Counted from the first letter of the stretch, positions 24,800-34,251 are shown. The stretch: 64,000 nt of DNA from Rhizobium sp. SL86 (GCF_026672545.1 NZ_JAPPRJ010000009.1:310001-374000), one strand, 5' to 3'. The notes: generated from the letters alone by a model not told the origin. Made by a program: numbers and translations.

Positions 24800-25927
24800 T
24801 CAGTAGATCACAACCGAGCGGATGCTTTCCCCACCATGCATCAGCTCGAAACCCTTGTTGATGTCTTCGAGCGGCATCGTGTGGGTGATCATCGGATCGA
24901 TCTCGATCTTGCCTTCCATGTACCAGTCGACGATCTTCGGCACATCCGTGCGCCCGCGCGCACCACCGAAGGCCGTGCCCATCCAGGTCCGGCCCGTGAC
25001 GAGCTGGAAGGGACGGGTGGAGATTTCCTGGCCGGCGCCGGCAACGCCGATGACCACCGACTTGCCCCAGCCGCGATGCGAGGATTCCAGCGCCTGGCGC
25101 ATGACCTTGGTATTGCCCGTGCAGTCGAAGGTGTAGTCCGCGCCGCCGATCTGGTCGGCTCCGCGTTTCGTCATGTTGACGAGATAGGGCACGATGTCAT
25201 CGCCGACCTCTTTCGGGTTGACGAAATGCGTCATGCCGAAGCGTTCGCCCCAGGCCTTCTTGTCGTTGTTGAGATCGACGCCGATGATCATGTCGGCACC
25301 AGCAAGCCTGAGGCCCTGAATGACGTTGAGACCGATGCCGCCGAGACCGAAGACGATGGCGGTCGAGCCCATCTCAACCTTGGCCGTGTTGATCACGGCA
25401 CCGATGCCCGTCGTCACGCCGCAGCCGATATAGCAGATCTTGTCGAAGGGGGCGTCGGGGTTGACTTTGGCGACCGCGATCTCCGGCAGAACCGTGTAGT
25501 TGGCGAAGGTGGAGCAGCCCATGTAGTGATGGATCTTGTCCTTGCCGATCGAAAAGCGGCTCGTGCCGTCTGGCATCAGGCCCTGGCCCTGCGTGGAGCG
25601 GATAGCGGTGCAGAGATTGGTCTTGCGGGAGAGGCACGAGGGGCATTCGCGACATTCCGGCGTGTAGAGCGGAATGACATGGTCGCCCTTCTTCACCGAG
25701 GTGACGCCCGGCCCGACATCGACGACGATGCCCGCACCCTCGTGGCCGAGGATCGCCGGGAACAGGCCTTCCGGATCGGCGCCGGACAGCGTGAAATCAT
25801 CCGTGTGGCAGATGCCCGTGGCCTTGACCTCGACCAGCACTTCGCCGGCGCGCGGGCCTTCCAGCTGCACGGTCATCACTTCCAGCGGCTTGCCGGCCTG
25901 AACGGCGACTGCGGCGCGAACGTCCAT
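24800..25927 (-). CDS. adhC: S-(hydroxymethyl)glutathione dehydrogenase (class III ADH)
   Basis: Zinc, NAD-dependent dehydrogenase that oxidises S-hydroxymethylglutathione, the spontaneous formaldehyde adduct, to S-formylglutathione. 375 residues. Catalytic zinc region ATGICHTDDF and GHEGAGIVVDVG, structural zinc cysteines in CRECPSCLSRKTNLC, and the NAD-binding GLGGIGLNVIQG. The C-terminus SIRSVVIY is typical. With fghA it forms the glutathione formaldehyde pathway, though a GSH-formaldehyde synthase (Gfa) is not in the window. Confidence 0.96.
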   Translation of the reverse strand: MDVRAAVAVQAGKPLEVMTVQLEGPRAGEVLVEVKATGICHTDDFTLSGADPEGLFPAILGHEGAGIVVDVGPGVTSVKKGDHVIPLYTPECRECPSCLSRKTNLCTAIRSTQGQGLMPDGTSRFSIGKDKIHHYMGCSTFANYTVLPEIAVAKVNPDAPFDKICYIGCGVTTGIGAVINTAKVEMGSTAIVFGLGGIGLNVIQGLRLAGADMIIGVDLNNDKKAWGERFGMTHFVNPKEVGDDIVPYLVNMTKRGADQIGGADYTFDCTGNTKVMRQALESSHRGWGKSVVIGVAGAGQEISTRPFQLVTGRTWMGTAFGGARGRTDVPKIVDWYMEGKIEIDPMITHTMPLEDINKGFELMHGGESIRSVVIY

Positions 25928-26038
25928 ATCTCATCTCCCTGAAATTCTGATTCCGGAGATGGTTGTGGCATGGGCAGCCGCCTGCCTCAAGTGACAAAGG
26001 CGACATGAACCGTCTCCCGTTTGCGATCGGCCAGGTCG

Positions 26039-26968
26039 TCAGGCGACGGTTTCCTGCATCCGGTTGCGCTGCTGTTCCCGCCAGATGATGAACAGGCCGG
26101 AGGCGACGATGATCGCGATTCCGAGCCATTTCGACGGTGTCGGGAAATCGGAAAACAACAGGTAACCGAGCACGGTGGCCGAGATGATCTCGAAATACTG
26201 GAAGGGGGCGAGCAGCGAGACCGAGGCCATGCGGAAGGCGCGCACCACAAGCAGATGCACGTAGCCGGAGAGAGAACCGAGAATGAGGAGCAGGACGATA
26301 CCGAGGCTGGAGGCGGGCAGCGACATGTCGAAGTCGGCGATCCCCAGTCCGTCGCCGGCCAGCAGCACGCCCCCCATGAAGGCGGTTCCACCGACGCCGG
26401 ACATCATCTGCATCGTCAGCGGCGAATCGGCGTCACCGAGCGCCCGGTTGAGGAAGAGGTAAAGCGTGAAGAGTGCCGCGCAGGCGACCGGCAGCAACGA
26501 CGTCCAGCCAAAGATCTCGAAACTCGGCTGGATGACGATCATCGCGCCGCCAAAGCCGACGAGAATGGCGAGCCAGCGCCGCCAGCCGACCTTTTCGCCG
26601 AGGAAGAGGGCGGACATGATCGTCAGCATGAAGGGTTCGACGAAATAGATGGCAAAGACGTCCGCCAGCGGCATGTATTTGACGGCGGTGAAAAACATCA
26701 GGCTGGCGCCGGCATGCAGCGCGCCGCGCAGCATGTTCATCCAGGGCCGTTTGACCTGACCAAAACCGCCGACCGTCCAGAAGAAGAGCGGCGCGAGCAC
26801 GATGAGCTGCACCAGGAATCGGTAGAAGGTCACCTGACCCGGCGACATGGTCTCGAAGGTCGCCATGTATTTGGCGATCGCGTCCATCATCGGCAGCACG
26901 ATCATGCAGGACGCCATCAGCGCCATGCCTTTGACGGAGGATTCGGGGGCAGGCGGGTGCGGGGGCAT
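26039..26968 (-). CDS. DMT-superfamily (EamA) transporter
   Basis: Inner membrane transporter of 309 residues with ten hydrophobic segments in two EamA repeats. The opening (MALMASCMIVLPMMDAIAKYMA) and AALFLGEKVGWRRWLAILVG are family-like, as is the second-half FSDFPTPSKWLGIAIIVASG. Substrate unknown; many are metabolite exporters. Stands alone between adhC and lipB. Confidence 0.85.
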   Translation of the reverse strand: MPPHPPAPESSVKGMALMASCMIVLPMMDAIAKYMATFETMSPGQVTFYRFLVQLIVLAPLFFWTVGGFGQVKRPWMNMLRGALHAGASLMFFTAVKYMPLADVFAIYFVEPFMLTIMSALFLGEKVGWRRWLAILVGFGGAMIVIQPSFEIFGWTSLLPVACAALFTLYLFLNRALGDADSPLTMQMMSGVGGTAFMGGVLLAGDGLGIADFDMSLPASSLGIVLLLILGSLSGYVHLLVVRAFRMASVSLLAPFQYFEIISATVLGYLLFSDFPTPSKWLGIAIIVASGLFIIWREQQRNRMQETVA

Positions 26969-27055
26969 GAATCACGTTCCTGTGGTTATCCCTTGAACCA
27001 CAGGCGGCGCTTCCCTGACAAGCAGGCCCGGTCCGTAACTACGCTGCTGGTGCCG

Positions 27056-27778
27056 TCAGCTTCGCTCCAGAACCGTCGGGCCGAACACCTCCTCGAAGGC
27101 CTCGCGCAGGCGCATGTCGACGTCCTGCATCATTACCAGCATGCCGAGATCCTCAAGGCTCGTGACGCCATAGGCGGAGATGCCGCAGGGCACGATGCCG
27201 GAGAAGTGCGACAGGTCCGGATCGACGTTGAGCGACAGGCCGTGGAAGCTTACCCAGCGGCGCAGGCGGATGCCGAGCGCGGCAATCTTGTCCTCGGCTA
27301 CCGTTCCGTCCGGCAGCACCGGTTTTTCCGGCCGGCGCACCCACACACCGACGCGGTCCTCCCGCCGTTCGCCGCGCACGTTCATCGAACCGAGACAGCG
27401 GATGATGACCTCTTCCAGCGCAGCCACATAAGCGCGCACGTCCTGGCGCCGGCGTTTGAGGTCGAGCATGACATAGGCGACCCGCTGGCCGGGGCCGTGA
27501 TAGGTGTATTCGCCACCGCGCCCTGTGGAAAACACCGGGAAGCGGTCCGGCTGGATGAGATCTGCCGAATCGGCGCTGGTGCCGGCCGTATAGAGCGGCG
27601 GATGTTCGAGCAGCCAGACGAGTTCGTCGGCGCGCCCCTCAGCGATCGCCGCCACTTCGGCATCCATGACCGCAAGCGCCTCCTCATACGGCACCAGGGA
27701 ATCGGAAATGCGCCAGCGCACCGGCGGAGAATCCTCTCTGGCGAACATGGTGTGGTCGAGATCGGTGCGGGTCAGCAT
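27056..27778 (-). CDS. lipB: Lipoyl(octanoyl) transferase LipB
   Basis: Moves octanoyl from octanoyl-ACP to lipoyl domains such as GcvH, the first step of lipoate assembly. 240 residues. Catalytic C198 in FSGIVPCGISAYGV and K164 in EDKIAALGIRLRR are present. Other family blocks are EHPPLYTAGTSA and RGGEYTYHGPGQRVAY. The start at 27778 matches rhizobial LipB; a longer reading to 27820 lacks likeness. It links functionally with the gcv operon of this window. Confidence 0.95.
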   Translation of the reverse strand: MLTRTDLDHTMFAREDSPPVRWRISDSLVPYEEALAVMDAEVAAIAEGRADELVWLLEHPPLYTAGTSADSADLIQPDRFPVFSTGRGGEYTYHGPGQRVAYVMLDLKRRRQDVRAYVAALEEVIIRCLGSMNVRGERREDRVGVWVRRPEKPVLPDGTVAEDKIAALGIRLRRWVSFHGLSLNVDPDLSHFSGIVPCGISAYGVTSLEDLGMLVMMQDVDMRLREAFEEVFGPTVLERS

Positions 27779-27904
27779 GGCGTCTTCTTTTCGTCGAACT
27801 TTTTTGAACGCGGTATCCACAGGCGCAATACCTGCAAATCCGGGCTTTCCCTATATAGGAAATCGCTGAGGAGTTTTATCTTTCAAAAAACTGTCACGGC
27901 ACAC

Positions 27905-27933
27905 TTGCGCCGGGGAAAACGCTTTGCTAGATG
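27905..27933 (+). promoter_or_regulatory. Candidate promoter of tRNA-Leu
   Basis: TTGCGC and TAGATG separated by 17 bases, ending about 34 bases ahead of the mature tRNA 5' end. The -35 TTG and spacing fit a housekeeping promoter; not proven. Confidence 0.4.
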
Positions 27934-27966
27934 CTCCCTCGCCGACGCAAGACGGCCTACCACGAT

Positions 27967-28051
27967 GCGGTCGTGGCGGAATTGGTAGACGCGCAGCGTT
28001 GAGGTCGCTGTGGGGCAACCCGTGGAAGTTCGAGTCTTCTCGACCGCACCA
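27967..28051 (+). tRNA. tRNA-Leu (anticodon GAG)
   Basis: 85-base class II tRNA with a long variable arm. Acceptor arms GCGGTCG and CGACCGC pair, anticodon arm CAGCG/CGCTG holds loop TTGAGGT with GAG at 28001-28003, reading CUC and CUU. D-loop TGGTAGACGC and T-arm AGTTCGAGTCT are normal. CCA is encoded. Confidence 0.97.
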
Positions 28052-28054
28052 AAC

Positions 28055-28079
28055 AAACCCGGCGAAAGCCGGGTTTTTT
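28055..28079 (+). terminator. Terminator after tRNA-Leu
   Basis: AAACCCGGC and GCCGGGTTT around GAAA, continuing into a T6 run, four bases after the encoded CCA. A textbook intrinsic terminator. Confidence 0.9.
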
Positions 28080-28127
28080 GTTGTCTGGCAATGGTTTGGA
28101 CACCGGCGCCAGCGGCGCGAGCCGGCT

Positions 28128-28928
28128 TCACGTCACCAACTGCAGTGGACAATGGTCGGAGACTTCCGGATCGGTGACGATCGTGAAGTCACGCGGGTCG
28201 ACGGCGGCATTGACCAGCATGTAATCGGCAAACCGTCCTTGTTTGGTATAATGCGACGTGCGCGTGCTCTTAAAACCGCGCGTGGTGACGAGATCGACCA
28301 GTCCCAACGTCCCGAGAATATCGAAGGTGATGCTGCCCGGTTCGACATTGAAATCACCGCAGGCGATCAGCCCATCATCCGGGCCGGCGACCGAGCGCAG
28401 CAGGTCGGCAAACCGCTCGGCCTGCACCGTGCGTTGTGGCGTATCCATCTTTCCGCGAAGATCCCGCAAACCGTGCATGTGGCCGATGGTCAAGACGCGA
28501 TTCTGCTTCCTGTCGTAAAGGCGCACGACATGCGCATTGCGGGGGCGTGGATGTTCCCCGTAACCATGTGCCGAAAAGGCGCCGTGAACAAAGCCGACTG
28601 CCTGCCCGATGACCGGGATATCCCGGCGTATGAAGGTTGCCAGGCCGAACTGCGAAGCAAAGTCGGTGTCCTTTCCATGGAGCACGCCTTCGGCATTCGG
28701 TGAGAAGATCGCCGCGTGTTCAGGCAACGCGTCACAGAGGTCGCGGAAGAACCGTGCACGCTGGGGCAGAACATGGTCGCCGTCACGGTAGGTCAGCCAG
28801 TCATCCGTGGCGAGAGGCGTATGCACCACCTCCTGCAGGCAGAGTACGTCCGGATCGGCCTGCCGCAGATAAGGCATCAGCACGTCATGCAGCTTGCCGC
28901 CCCAGGCATTCAGCGAAACAATCTTCAA
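28128..28928 (-). CDS. Endonuclease/exonuclease/phosphatase-family protein
   Basis: 266-residue EEP-fold hydrolase. Metal and catalytic motifs are MKIVSLNAWGG (Asn), CLQEVV (Glu), HMHGLRD, CGDFNVEPGS (Asp-Asn) and VSDHCPLQ (Asp-His). The substrate could be nucleic acid, a sugar phosphate or a lipid phosphate; no signal peptide, so probably cytosolic. Stands alone, facing tRNA-Leu end to end. Confidence 0.85.
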   Translation of the reverse strand: MKIVSLNAWGGKLHDVLMPYLRQADPDVLCLQEVVHTPLATDDWLTYRDGDHVLPQRARFFRDLCDALPEHAAIFSPNAEGVLHGKDTDFASQFGLATFIRRDIPVIGQAVGFVHGAFSAHGYGEHPRPRNAHVVRLYDRKQNRVLTIGHMHGLRDLRGKMDTPQRTVQAERFADLLRSVAGPDDGLIACGDFNVEPGSITFDILGTLGLVDLVTTRGFKSTRTSHYTKQGRFADYMLVNAAVDPRDFTIVTDPEVSDHCPLQLVT

Positions 28929-29024
28929 CGGCTGCAGGCCTCATCTCATCATCAACGAGGATAGGCTGCCCGCGCGGCGTTGGAAATGCAATGCCCTGTG
29001 GGATCGGTGTGAGGGCCGTGCCCT

Positions 29025-30992
29025 TTACGCCGGTGCCGCCCAGAACATTGGCCCGCCCTTATGTGCGGGAAAACCGTAGCCGTTGATCATCACCAGATCG
29101 ATGTCGCTTTCGCGCGCGGCAATGCCTTCGGCGAGCAGCGCGCGCCCTTCCGCCGCCATGGCGGAAAGCAGCCGATTCAGGATTTCTTCGCCGGAGAAGG
29201 TTTGCGGGGTGATGCCCTTTTCCGCGCGACAGGCTTCGATCAGGGCCGTCACCTGCGGATCGACCTGGCGTTTGCCGTCCGGATAGGCATACCAGCCACG
29301 ACCGGCTTTCTGGCCGAAGCGGCCAAGCTCGCACAGTCGGTCGGCGATCGGCACATAGCGATCGGCAGGATCGCGGGTTGCCGCCTGGCGCTTGCGCCGC
29401 GCCCAGGCAATTTCCAGCCCCGCCATGTCATAGACGGCAAACAGGCCCATCGGGAAACCGAAATTCTCCAGCGCTGCGTCGATCTCGTGCGGCAGGGCGC
29501 CGTCTTCGATCAGGAATTCGGCCTCGCGCCGGTAGGCGGAAAAGATCCGGTTGCCGATAAAGCCTTCGGTGACGCCGGTAACGACGGCCAGTTTCTTCAG
29601 CCGTTTGGCAAAGGCAAGTCCGGTCGCCAGCACGTCCGGCGCCGTCTTTGCGCAGCGCACCACCTCTAACAGGCGCATGATATGGGCGGGCGAGAAGAAA
29701 TGCAGGCCAAGCACGCGCTGAGGGATGGCGGTCGCCGCAGCGATCTCGTCCGGGTTCAGATAGCTGGTATTGGTCGCCAGAATAGCCTCCGGGCGCAGCA
29801 CCGCATCCAGCCGGCGGAAAAGATCGATCTTGACGTTAAGGTCGTCGAACACCGCCTCGACGACAAGATCGGCATCCGCGAGGTCGGCATCCACGGCCGT
29901 GACCGAAAGGCGTGACGCCTGTGCGTCGGCAGCCTCGCGCGACAACCGGCCGCTCGCGACCGATTTTTCGATGATTCCCAGAATGCGTTCACGCCCCGTG
30001 GTCGCCGCCTCCGCCGTCTGGTCGAGGCCGATCACGGCGTAACCGGCGCCAAGAGCCGCTACCGCAATGCCGCAGCCCATCAGGCCGAGACCGGCAATGC
30101 CGAGCGTCTCGACCGGGCGTGGCGCAATCTCGGCAAGATCGGCCACCTTGCCGGCCTCGCGTTCGGCAAAAAACACATGTCGGAGCGCCTTGCTCTCCAT
30201 GCCGTCGCGCAAGGACAGGAATGTCTGACGTTCCGCTGCAAGTCCCTCCGCAAGGGGAGCTTCGCAGGCGAGACGGACAAGCCGCACCGCCTCTGCGGGC
30301 GCTTTCTGGCCGCGGGCCCTGGCGGTTATCTTGGTTGCGGCTTCCTCAAACGCAGACACGTTCAGCGCCGGCGGCGCGAGGTCTCCGGTACGCCGCAGCG
30401 TCTGGCCCGCCAGAGTGCGCGCCAGCGCGATGGCCTGAGCCGGGAGATCATGATCGACAATGTCATCGATGATGCCGCAGTATTTTGCTTCGCCGGCCTT
30501 TACCGTCCGCCCGGAAGCAATCATCTCCAGTGCGCCGAGTGCCCCGATCAGGCGCGGCAGTCGCTGCGTTCCCCCGGCCCCCGGTACCAGGCCGAGCTTC
30601 ACCTCCGGCAGGGCGACGATAGCGGAGGAGAGAGCGAGGCGCGCGTGGCAGGCAAGCGCCACTTCCAGGCCGCCACCAAGGGCCGCACCGTTCAGCGCCG
30701 CAACAACCGGCTTCTCATGGGCCTCGATCATCTCGATGACGAAGGGCAGGATCGGTTCGACCGGCGGAAGGCCGAATTCGCGGATATCCGCCCCGCCGAT
30801 AAAGGTGGTGCCGGTGCTGGTCAGCACGATCCCGGCAAGATGCACATGGTCGCGGCTATGGGCCAGCGCTGCCATCAGCCCGGCCCGCACGCTGGCCGAT
30901 GTGGCATTGACCGGCGGATTGTCGATCGTCACGACGAGGATGCCGTCCCGTTCCTCACCCTTGACCGTGTCGGAAAACGAGATCCTCGTCAT
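29025..30992 (-). CDS. Enoyl-CoA hydratase / 3-hydroxyacyl-CoA dehydrogenase fusion
   Basis: FadJ/FadB-like bifunctional beta-oxidation enzyme of 655 residues. An N-terminal crotonase domain (about 1-190: IVLTSTGTTFIGGADIREFG, ALGGGLEVALACHARLA) is followed by the NAD-binding domain from ~300 (GIAGLGLMGCGIA) and the dehydrogenase block HFFSPAHIMRLLEVV. The start at 30992 gives the family N-terminus. Last gene of the six-gene aryl-CoA operon, where it would hydrate and oxidise the ring-derived CoA thioester. The acyl-CoA substrate is inferred from context. Confidence 0.9.
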   Translation of the reverse strand: MTRISFSDTVKGEERDGILVVTIDNPPVNATSASVRAGLMAALAHSRDHVHLAGIVLTSTGTTFIGGADIREFGLPPVEPILPFVIEMIEAHEKPVVAALNGAALGGGLEVALACHARLALSSAIVALPEVKLGLVPGAGGTQRLPRLIGALGALEMIASGRTVKAGEAKYCGIIDDIVDHDLPAQAIALARTLAGQTLRRTGDLAPPALNVSAFEEAATKITARARGQKAPAEAVRLVRLACEAPLAEGLAAERQTFLSLRDGMESKALRHVFFAEREAGKVADLAEIAPRPVETLGIAGLGLMGCGIAVAALGAGYAVIGLDQTAEAATTGRERILGIIEKSVASGRLSREAADAQASRLSVTAVDADLADADLVVEAVFDDLNVKIDLFRRLDAVLRPEAILATNTSYLNPDEIAAATAIPQRVLGLHFFSPAHIMRLLEVVRCAKTAPDVLATGLAFAKRLKKLAVVTGVTEGFIGNRIFSAYRREAEFLIEDGALPHEIDAALENFGFPMGLFAVYDMAGLEIAWARRKRQAATRDPADRYVPIADRLCELGRFGQKAGRGWYAYPDGKRQVDPQVTALIEACRAEKGITPQTFSGEEILNRLLSAMAAEGRALLAEGIAARESDIDLVMINGYGFPAHKGGPMFWAAPA

Positions 30993-31003
30993 GGCAACCT
31001 CCC

Positions 31004-31399
31004 TTATTCCGGAATGACGGCGATGGCCTGGATTTCGATCTTCGCCCGGTCTTCCATCAGCGCGACGACCTGAACGGCGGCCATGGCGGGGTAATGCCGG
31101 CCGATCACCTCGCGGTAGGCGGCACCGATCCCCTTCAGATTGGCGAGGTACTCCGCCTTGTCGACGAAATACCACGTCATCGTGGTGATGTGTTCGGGCC
31201 GTCCGCCGGCCTCCGCCAGAACATCAATGACATTCTGCAGGGTCTGGCGAACCTGATCGACAAGGTCGTCAGTCTCAAACTGGCATTGAGCGTTCCAGCC
31301 GATCTGTCCGCCGATATAGATCTGCCGCCCGGTGGCTGCGATGCCGTTGGCATAACCGATCGGTTTGGCCCAGCCTTCCGGCTGCAGGATGGTGTGCAT
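31004..31399 (-). CDS. RidA/YjgF-like protein, catalytic Arg replaced
   Basis: 131-residue protein of the Rid superfamily, with the opening HTILQPEGWAKPIGYANGIAATGRQIYIGGQIGW and the end KIEIQAIAVIPE. In RidA an arginine of the PARS motif anchors the imine substrate's carboxylate; here that place reads PAMAAV, so the arginine is missing. It therefore belongs to one of the Rid subfamilies without classical imine deaminase residues. Rid-like genes recur in 2-aminobenzoyl-CoA clusters. GGAG precedes the start by nine bases. It lies 11 bases ahead of the hydratase/dehydrogenase gene. Confidence 0.85.
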   Translation of the reverse strand: MHTILQPEGWAKPIGYANGIAATGRQIYIGGQIGWNAQCQFETDDLVDQVRQTLQNVIDVLAEAGGRPEHITTMTWYFVDKAEYLANLKGIGAAYREVIGRHYPAMAAVQVVALMEDRAKIEIQAIAVIPE

Positions 31400-31428
31400 C
31401 TCTTCGGTCTCCCGTTTACCGTCAGTTC

Positions 31429-32601
31429 TTATTTCATAAGCTCGCGCGCAATGATGAGCTTCTGCACCTCGGTGGCGCCTTCGTAGATGCGCAGCGCCCG
31501 GATTTCCCGATAGAGGCTCTCGACGATCTCGCCGCGCTGGACGCCGCGCCCGCCGAACATCTGCACGGCCCGGTCGATCACCTTCTGCGCGTTCTCCGTG
31601 GCGACCATCTTGGCCATGGCCGCCTCCTTGGTGGTCGGCAGGCCCTGCACGTCGCGCCGCCAGGCCGCCCGGTAGGTCAGAAGGGCCGCCGCATCGATCT
31701 CCGCCGCCATGTCGCCAAGGGCTGCCTGCGTCAGCTGCAGGTCTCCAAGTGTCGCGCCGAACATCGGGCGTGCTTTTGCATGCGCCAAGGCTTCATCAAG
31801 CGCACGCCGGGCGAAACCGAGCGAGGCTGCAGCCACCGAGGCCCGGAAGATGTCGAGTGTGCGCATCGCGATCTTGAACCCTTCGCCCGGCTCGCCGAGC
31901 AGGCGATCCGCCGGAACCCGGCAGTTCTCGAAGCGGATGGTTGCGAGCGGATGCGGCGCGATCACATCGATGCGCTCGGCGATCGAAAAGCCTGGATCGT
32001 CTGAAAAAACGACAAATGCCGAAATGCCGCGCGTGCCGGGCGCTTCGCCCGTGCGGGCAAACACCGTGTAGACATCGGCGATCCCGCCATTCGAGATCCA
32101 GGTTTTCTCGCCGTCGAGCACGAAGTGGTTGCCGTCACGTCGCGCACCACACTGCATCGCGGCGACGTCTGAGCCGGCGTCCTTTTCCGAAAGCGCGAAG
32201 GCCGAAATCCAGTCACCGGCCTGCACCTTGGGCAGGACGAGTGCCTTCAGTGCGTCGGAGCCCACAAGGCCGATGGCACCCGTGCCCAGCCCCTGCATGG
32301 CAAAGGCGAAATCGGCAAGACCGTCATGCCAGGCAAGTGTCTCGCGGGTCAGGCAGACGGCACGGCTGTCGATTGGCGCCTTGCCGCCCCCGCCTGTTGC
32401 GGCATCCAGCAGTCCGGCCTCGCCAAGCACCTTCACCAGCGATCGGCAGGTTCTGTCCGTGTCGTCGTGGTCGATGCCGGAGAGGGCGCCGGAGGTTGCA
32501 AACCGATCGAGCTGTTCGGCGAGTTCCAGGTGTGTTGCATCGAAGAACGGCCAGTCGAGATGATCGCGGGAAGGGCCCGCAAGCCTGGTGATGCTGGCCA
32601 T
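31429..32601 (-). CDS. Acyl-CoA dehydrogenase
   Basis: FAD-dependent alpha,beta-dehydrogenation of a CoA thioester, 390 residues. The flavin-binding FALSEKDAGSDVAAMQ and KTWISNGGIADVYTVFART blocks are present, and the catalytic base Glu falls in IYEGATEVQ near the C-terminus. VQMFGGRGVQRGEIVESLYRE is typical. Start at 32601 chosen from the family; the frame open to 32736 overlaps the hydratase gene. In the operon it would act on the ring product of the monooxygenase/reductase. Confidence 0.9.
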   Translation of the reverse strand: MASITRLAGPSRDHLDWPFFDATHLELAEQLDRFATSGALSGIDHDDTDRTCRSLVKVLGEAGLLDAATGGGGKAPIDSRAVCLTRETLAWHDGLADFAFAMQGLGTGAIGLVGSDALKALVLPKVQAGDWISAFALSEKDAGSDVAAMQCGARRDGNHFVLDGEKTWISNGGIADVYTVFARTGEAPGTRGISAFVVFSDDPGFSIAERIDVIAPHPLATIRFENCRVPADRLLGEPGEGFKIAMRTLDIFRASVAAASLGFARRALDEALAHAKARPMFGATLGDLQLTQAALGDMAAEIDAAALLTYRAAWRRDVQGLPTTKEAAMAKMVATENAQKVIDRAVQMFGGRGVQRGEIVESLYREIRALRIYEGATEVQKLIIARELMK

Positions 32602-32603
32602 TG

Positions 32604-33455
32604 TCAGTTCCCCTCGAAGACCGGCTTGCGCTTTTCGGCAAAGGCTTCGAAGGCACGGCGGAAATCCTTCGTCGCCATGCAGATCGCCTGAGCCTGGGCT
32701 TCCGATTCGATGAGTTCCTCGATCCCCATCGCCCATTCCTGGTTCAGCATGGTCTTGGTCATCGTGTGGGCAAACCAGGGGCCGTCGGCGAGCGATTGCG
32801 CCAGCTTCAGCGCTTCCGCCTCAAGGGAAGCAGCCTCGTGCAGGGTGTTGAAGAAGCCCCAGGTATGCCCCTCGGTCGCACTCATGGCACGACCGGTGAA
32901 CAGCAGTTCCGCGGCGCGGCCCTGGCCGATGATGCGCGGCAGGATCCCGCAGGCGCCCATGTCGGCGCCGGCAAGGCCGACGCGGGTGAACAGGAATGCC
33001 GTCTTCGCTTCCGGGGTGGCGAGACGCAGATCGGAGGCCATGGCCAGGATTGCACCGGCTCCGGCGCAGATGCCGTCGATGGCCGCAATGATCGGCTGCG
33101 GGCATTTGCGCATGGCCTTCACCAGATCGCCGGTCATGCGCGTAAACGCCAGAAGGTCGGGCATCGCCATCTGGGTGAGCGGTTCGATGATCTCGAAAAC
33201 GTCGCCGCCGGAGGAGAAATTGCCGCCCGCACCGGTCAGTACCACCGCGCGGATATCGGAGGCATAGACGAGATCGCGAAAGAGGTCGCGCAGTTCCGCG
33301 TAGCTATCGAAGGTCAGCGGGTTCTTGCGCTCCGGCCGGTTGAGCCGGATGGTGGCGACGCGCGACGTCTCGTCGACCTCGAGGAGAAAGTGCCGGGCCT
33401 TGTAATCCCTGAAGGGCTTCAGGTGTGATGCCATCGACGGCTGATCTGTGCTCAT
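32604..33455 (-). CDS. Enoyl-CoA hydratase/isomerase family protein
   Basis: Crotonase-fold protein of 283 residues; oxyanion-hole segments AGGNFSSGGDVFE and CAGAGAILAMASDLRLA are clear. The N-terminal extension of ~25 residues (MASHLKPFRDYKARHFLLEVDE) is seen in members from aryl-CoA clusters. Its start overlaps the stop of the SDR gene by four bases, and the dehydrogenase gene follows two bases later, so all are coupled. Confidence 0.9.
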   Translation of the reverse strand: MSTDQPSMASHLKPFRDYKARHFLLEVDETSRVATIRLNRPERKNPLTFDSYAELRDLFRDLVYASDIRAVVLTGAGGNFSSGGDVFEIIEPLTQMAMPDLLAFTRMTGDLVKAMRKCPQPIIAAIDGICAGAGAILAMASDLRLATPEAKTAFLFTRVGLAGADMGACGILPRIIGQGRAAELLFTGRAMSATEGHTWGFFNTLHEAASLEAEALKLAQSLADGPWFAHTMTKTMLNQEWAMGIEELIESEAQAQAICMATKDFRRAFEAFAEKRKPVFEGN

Positions 33456-34240
33456 CCCGAAAAAACCTCCCCACCGGCGACCGCGATCGCCTGACCGTTG
33501 ATTGATTGCGCGGATGGCGAGGCCAGCCACAGAACGGCGTCTGCGACCTCCTCCGGGCTCACCAGCCGGCCTTGCGGATTGTGTTTCGTCAGTTCCTTCA
33601 GCGCATCCGCTTCGCTGCGGCCTGTCTTGTCGATGATCGTCTGGATCGCAGCACGCACCAGCGGCGTATCGGTAAAGCCGGGGCACACCGCATTAACGGT
33701 CACGCCGGTCTTCGCCAGTTCCAACGCCAGCGACCGTGTGAGGCCGATCACGCCGTGTTTGGCGGCGCAATAGGCGGAGACATAAGCATAACCGGTCAGG
33801 CCGGCGGTCGAAGCAAGATTGATGATGCGGGCGCCAGGGCCCCGCTGTTTCAAGTCCGGCAGCACCGCCTGCGTCACGTTGAAGACACCGGTCAGGTCGA
33901 CGGCCAGCACATGGTTCCACATCTCGAGCGTCGTTTTGTCGAAAGGCGCGGTCGGCGCTTCGCCGGCATTGTTGACCAGGATGTCGACCGGCCCGAAGAC
34001 CGCATGTGCCGTCTCGAGCCCCACCGTGATCGCCTGCGGATCGGTCACGTCGAAACCGGGCACGGCCAGCGCGTTTTCCGTCCCGAGCATTGCTGCGAGG
34101 TCCTGCAGCGGTTCGTGCCGGCGGCCGGCGAGTGAAACGTGCGCGCCCGCTTCCGCAAGCGCCGTCGCAATCGCACGCCCAATGCCGGAACCGGCACCGG
34201 TGACGAGGGCATGGCGACCGTCGAGACGTTTGGTGACCAT
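33452..34240 (-). CDS. Short-chain dehydrogenase/reductase
   Basis: NAD(P)-dependent SDR of 262 residues with TGAGSGIG near residue 14, NNAGEAPT, and the catalytic Ser...YCAAKHG (Tyr-X3-Lys). In the operon it most likely oxidises a 3-hydroxyacyl-CoA or reduces a ring ketone. The ATG at 34240 has AGGA nine bases upstream; a TTG three codons earlier is too close to it. It follows the monooxygenase gene by 11 bases. Confidence 0.88.
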   Translation of the reverse strand: MVTKRLDGRHALVTGAGSGIGRAIATALAEAGAHVSLAGRRHEPLQDLAAMLGTENALAVPGFDVTDPQAITVGLETAHAVFGPVDILVNNAGEAPTAPFDKTTLEMWNHVLAVDLTGVFNVTQAVLPDLKQRGPGARIINLASTAGLTGYAYVSAYCAAKHGVIGLTRSLALELAKTGVTVNAVCPGFTDTPLVRAAIQTIIDKTGRSEADALKELTKHNPQGRLVSPEEVADAVLWLASPSAQSINGQAIAVAGGEVFSG

Positions 34241-34251
34241 TATCGGCAATC

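Noticed and set aside
26021..27988. 655-codon plus-strand frame opposite the EamA and lipB genes
   Set aside because: Crosses two recognised minus-strand genes and runs into the tRNA-Leu gene.
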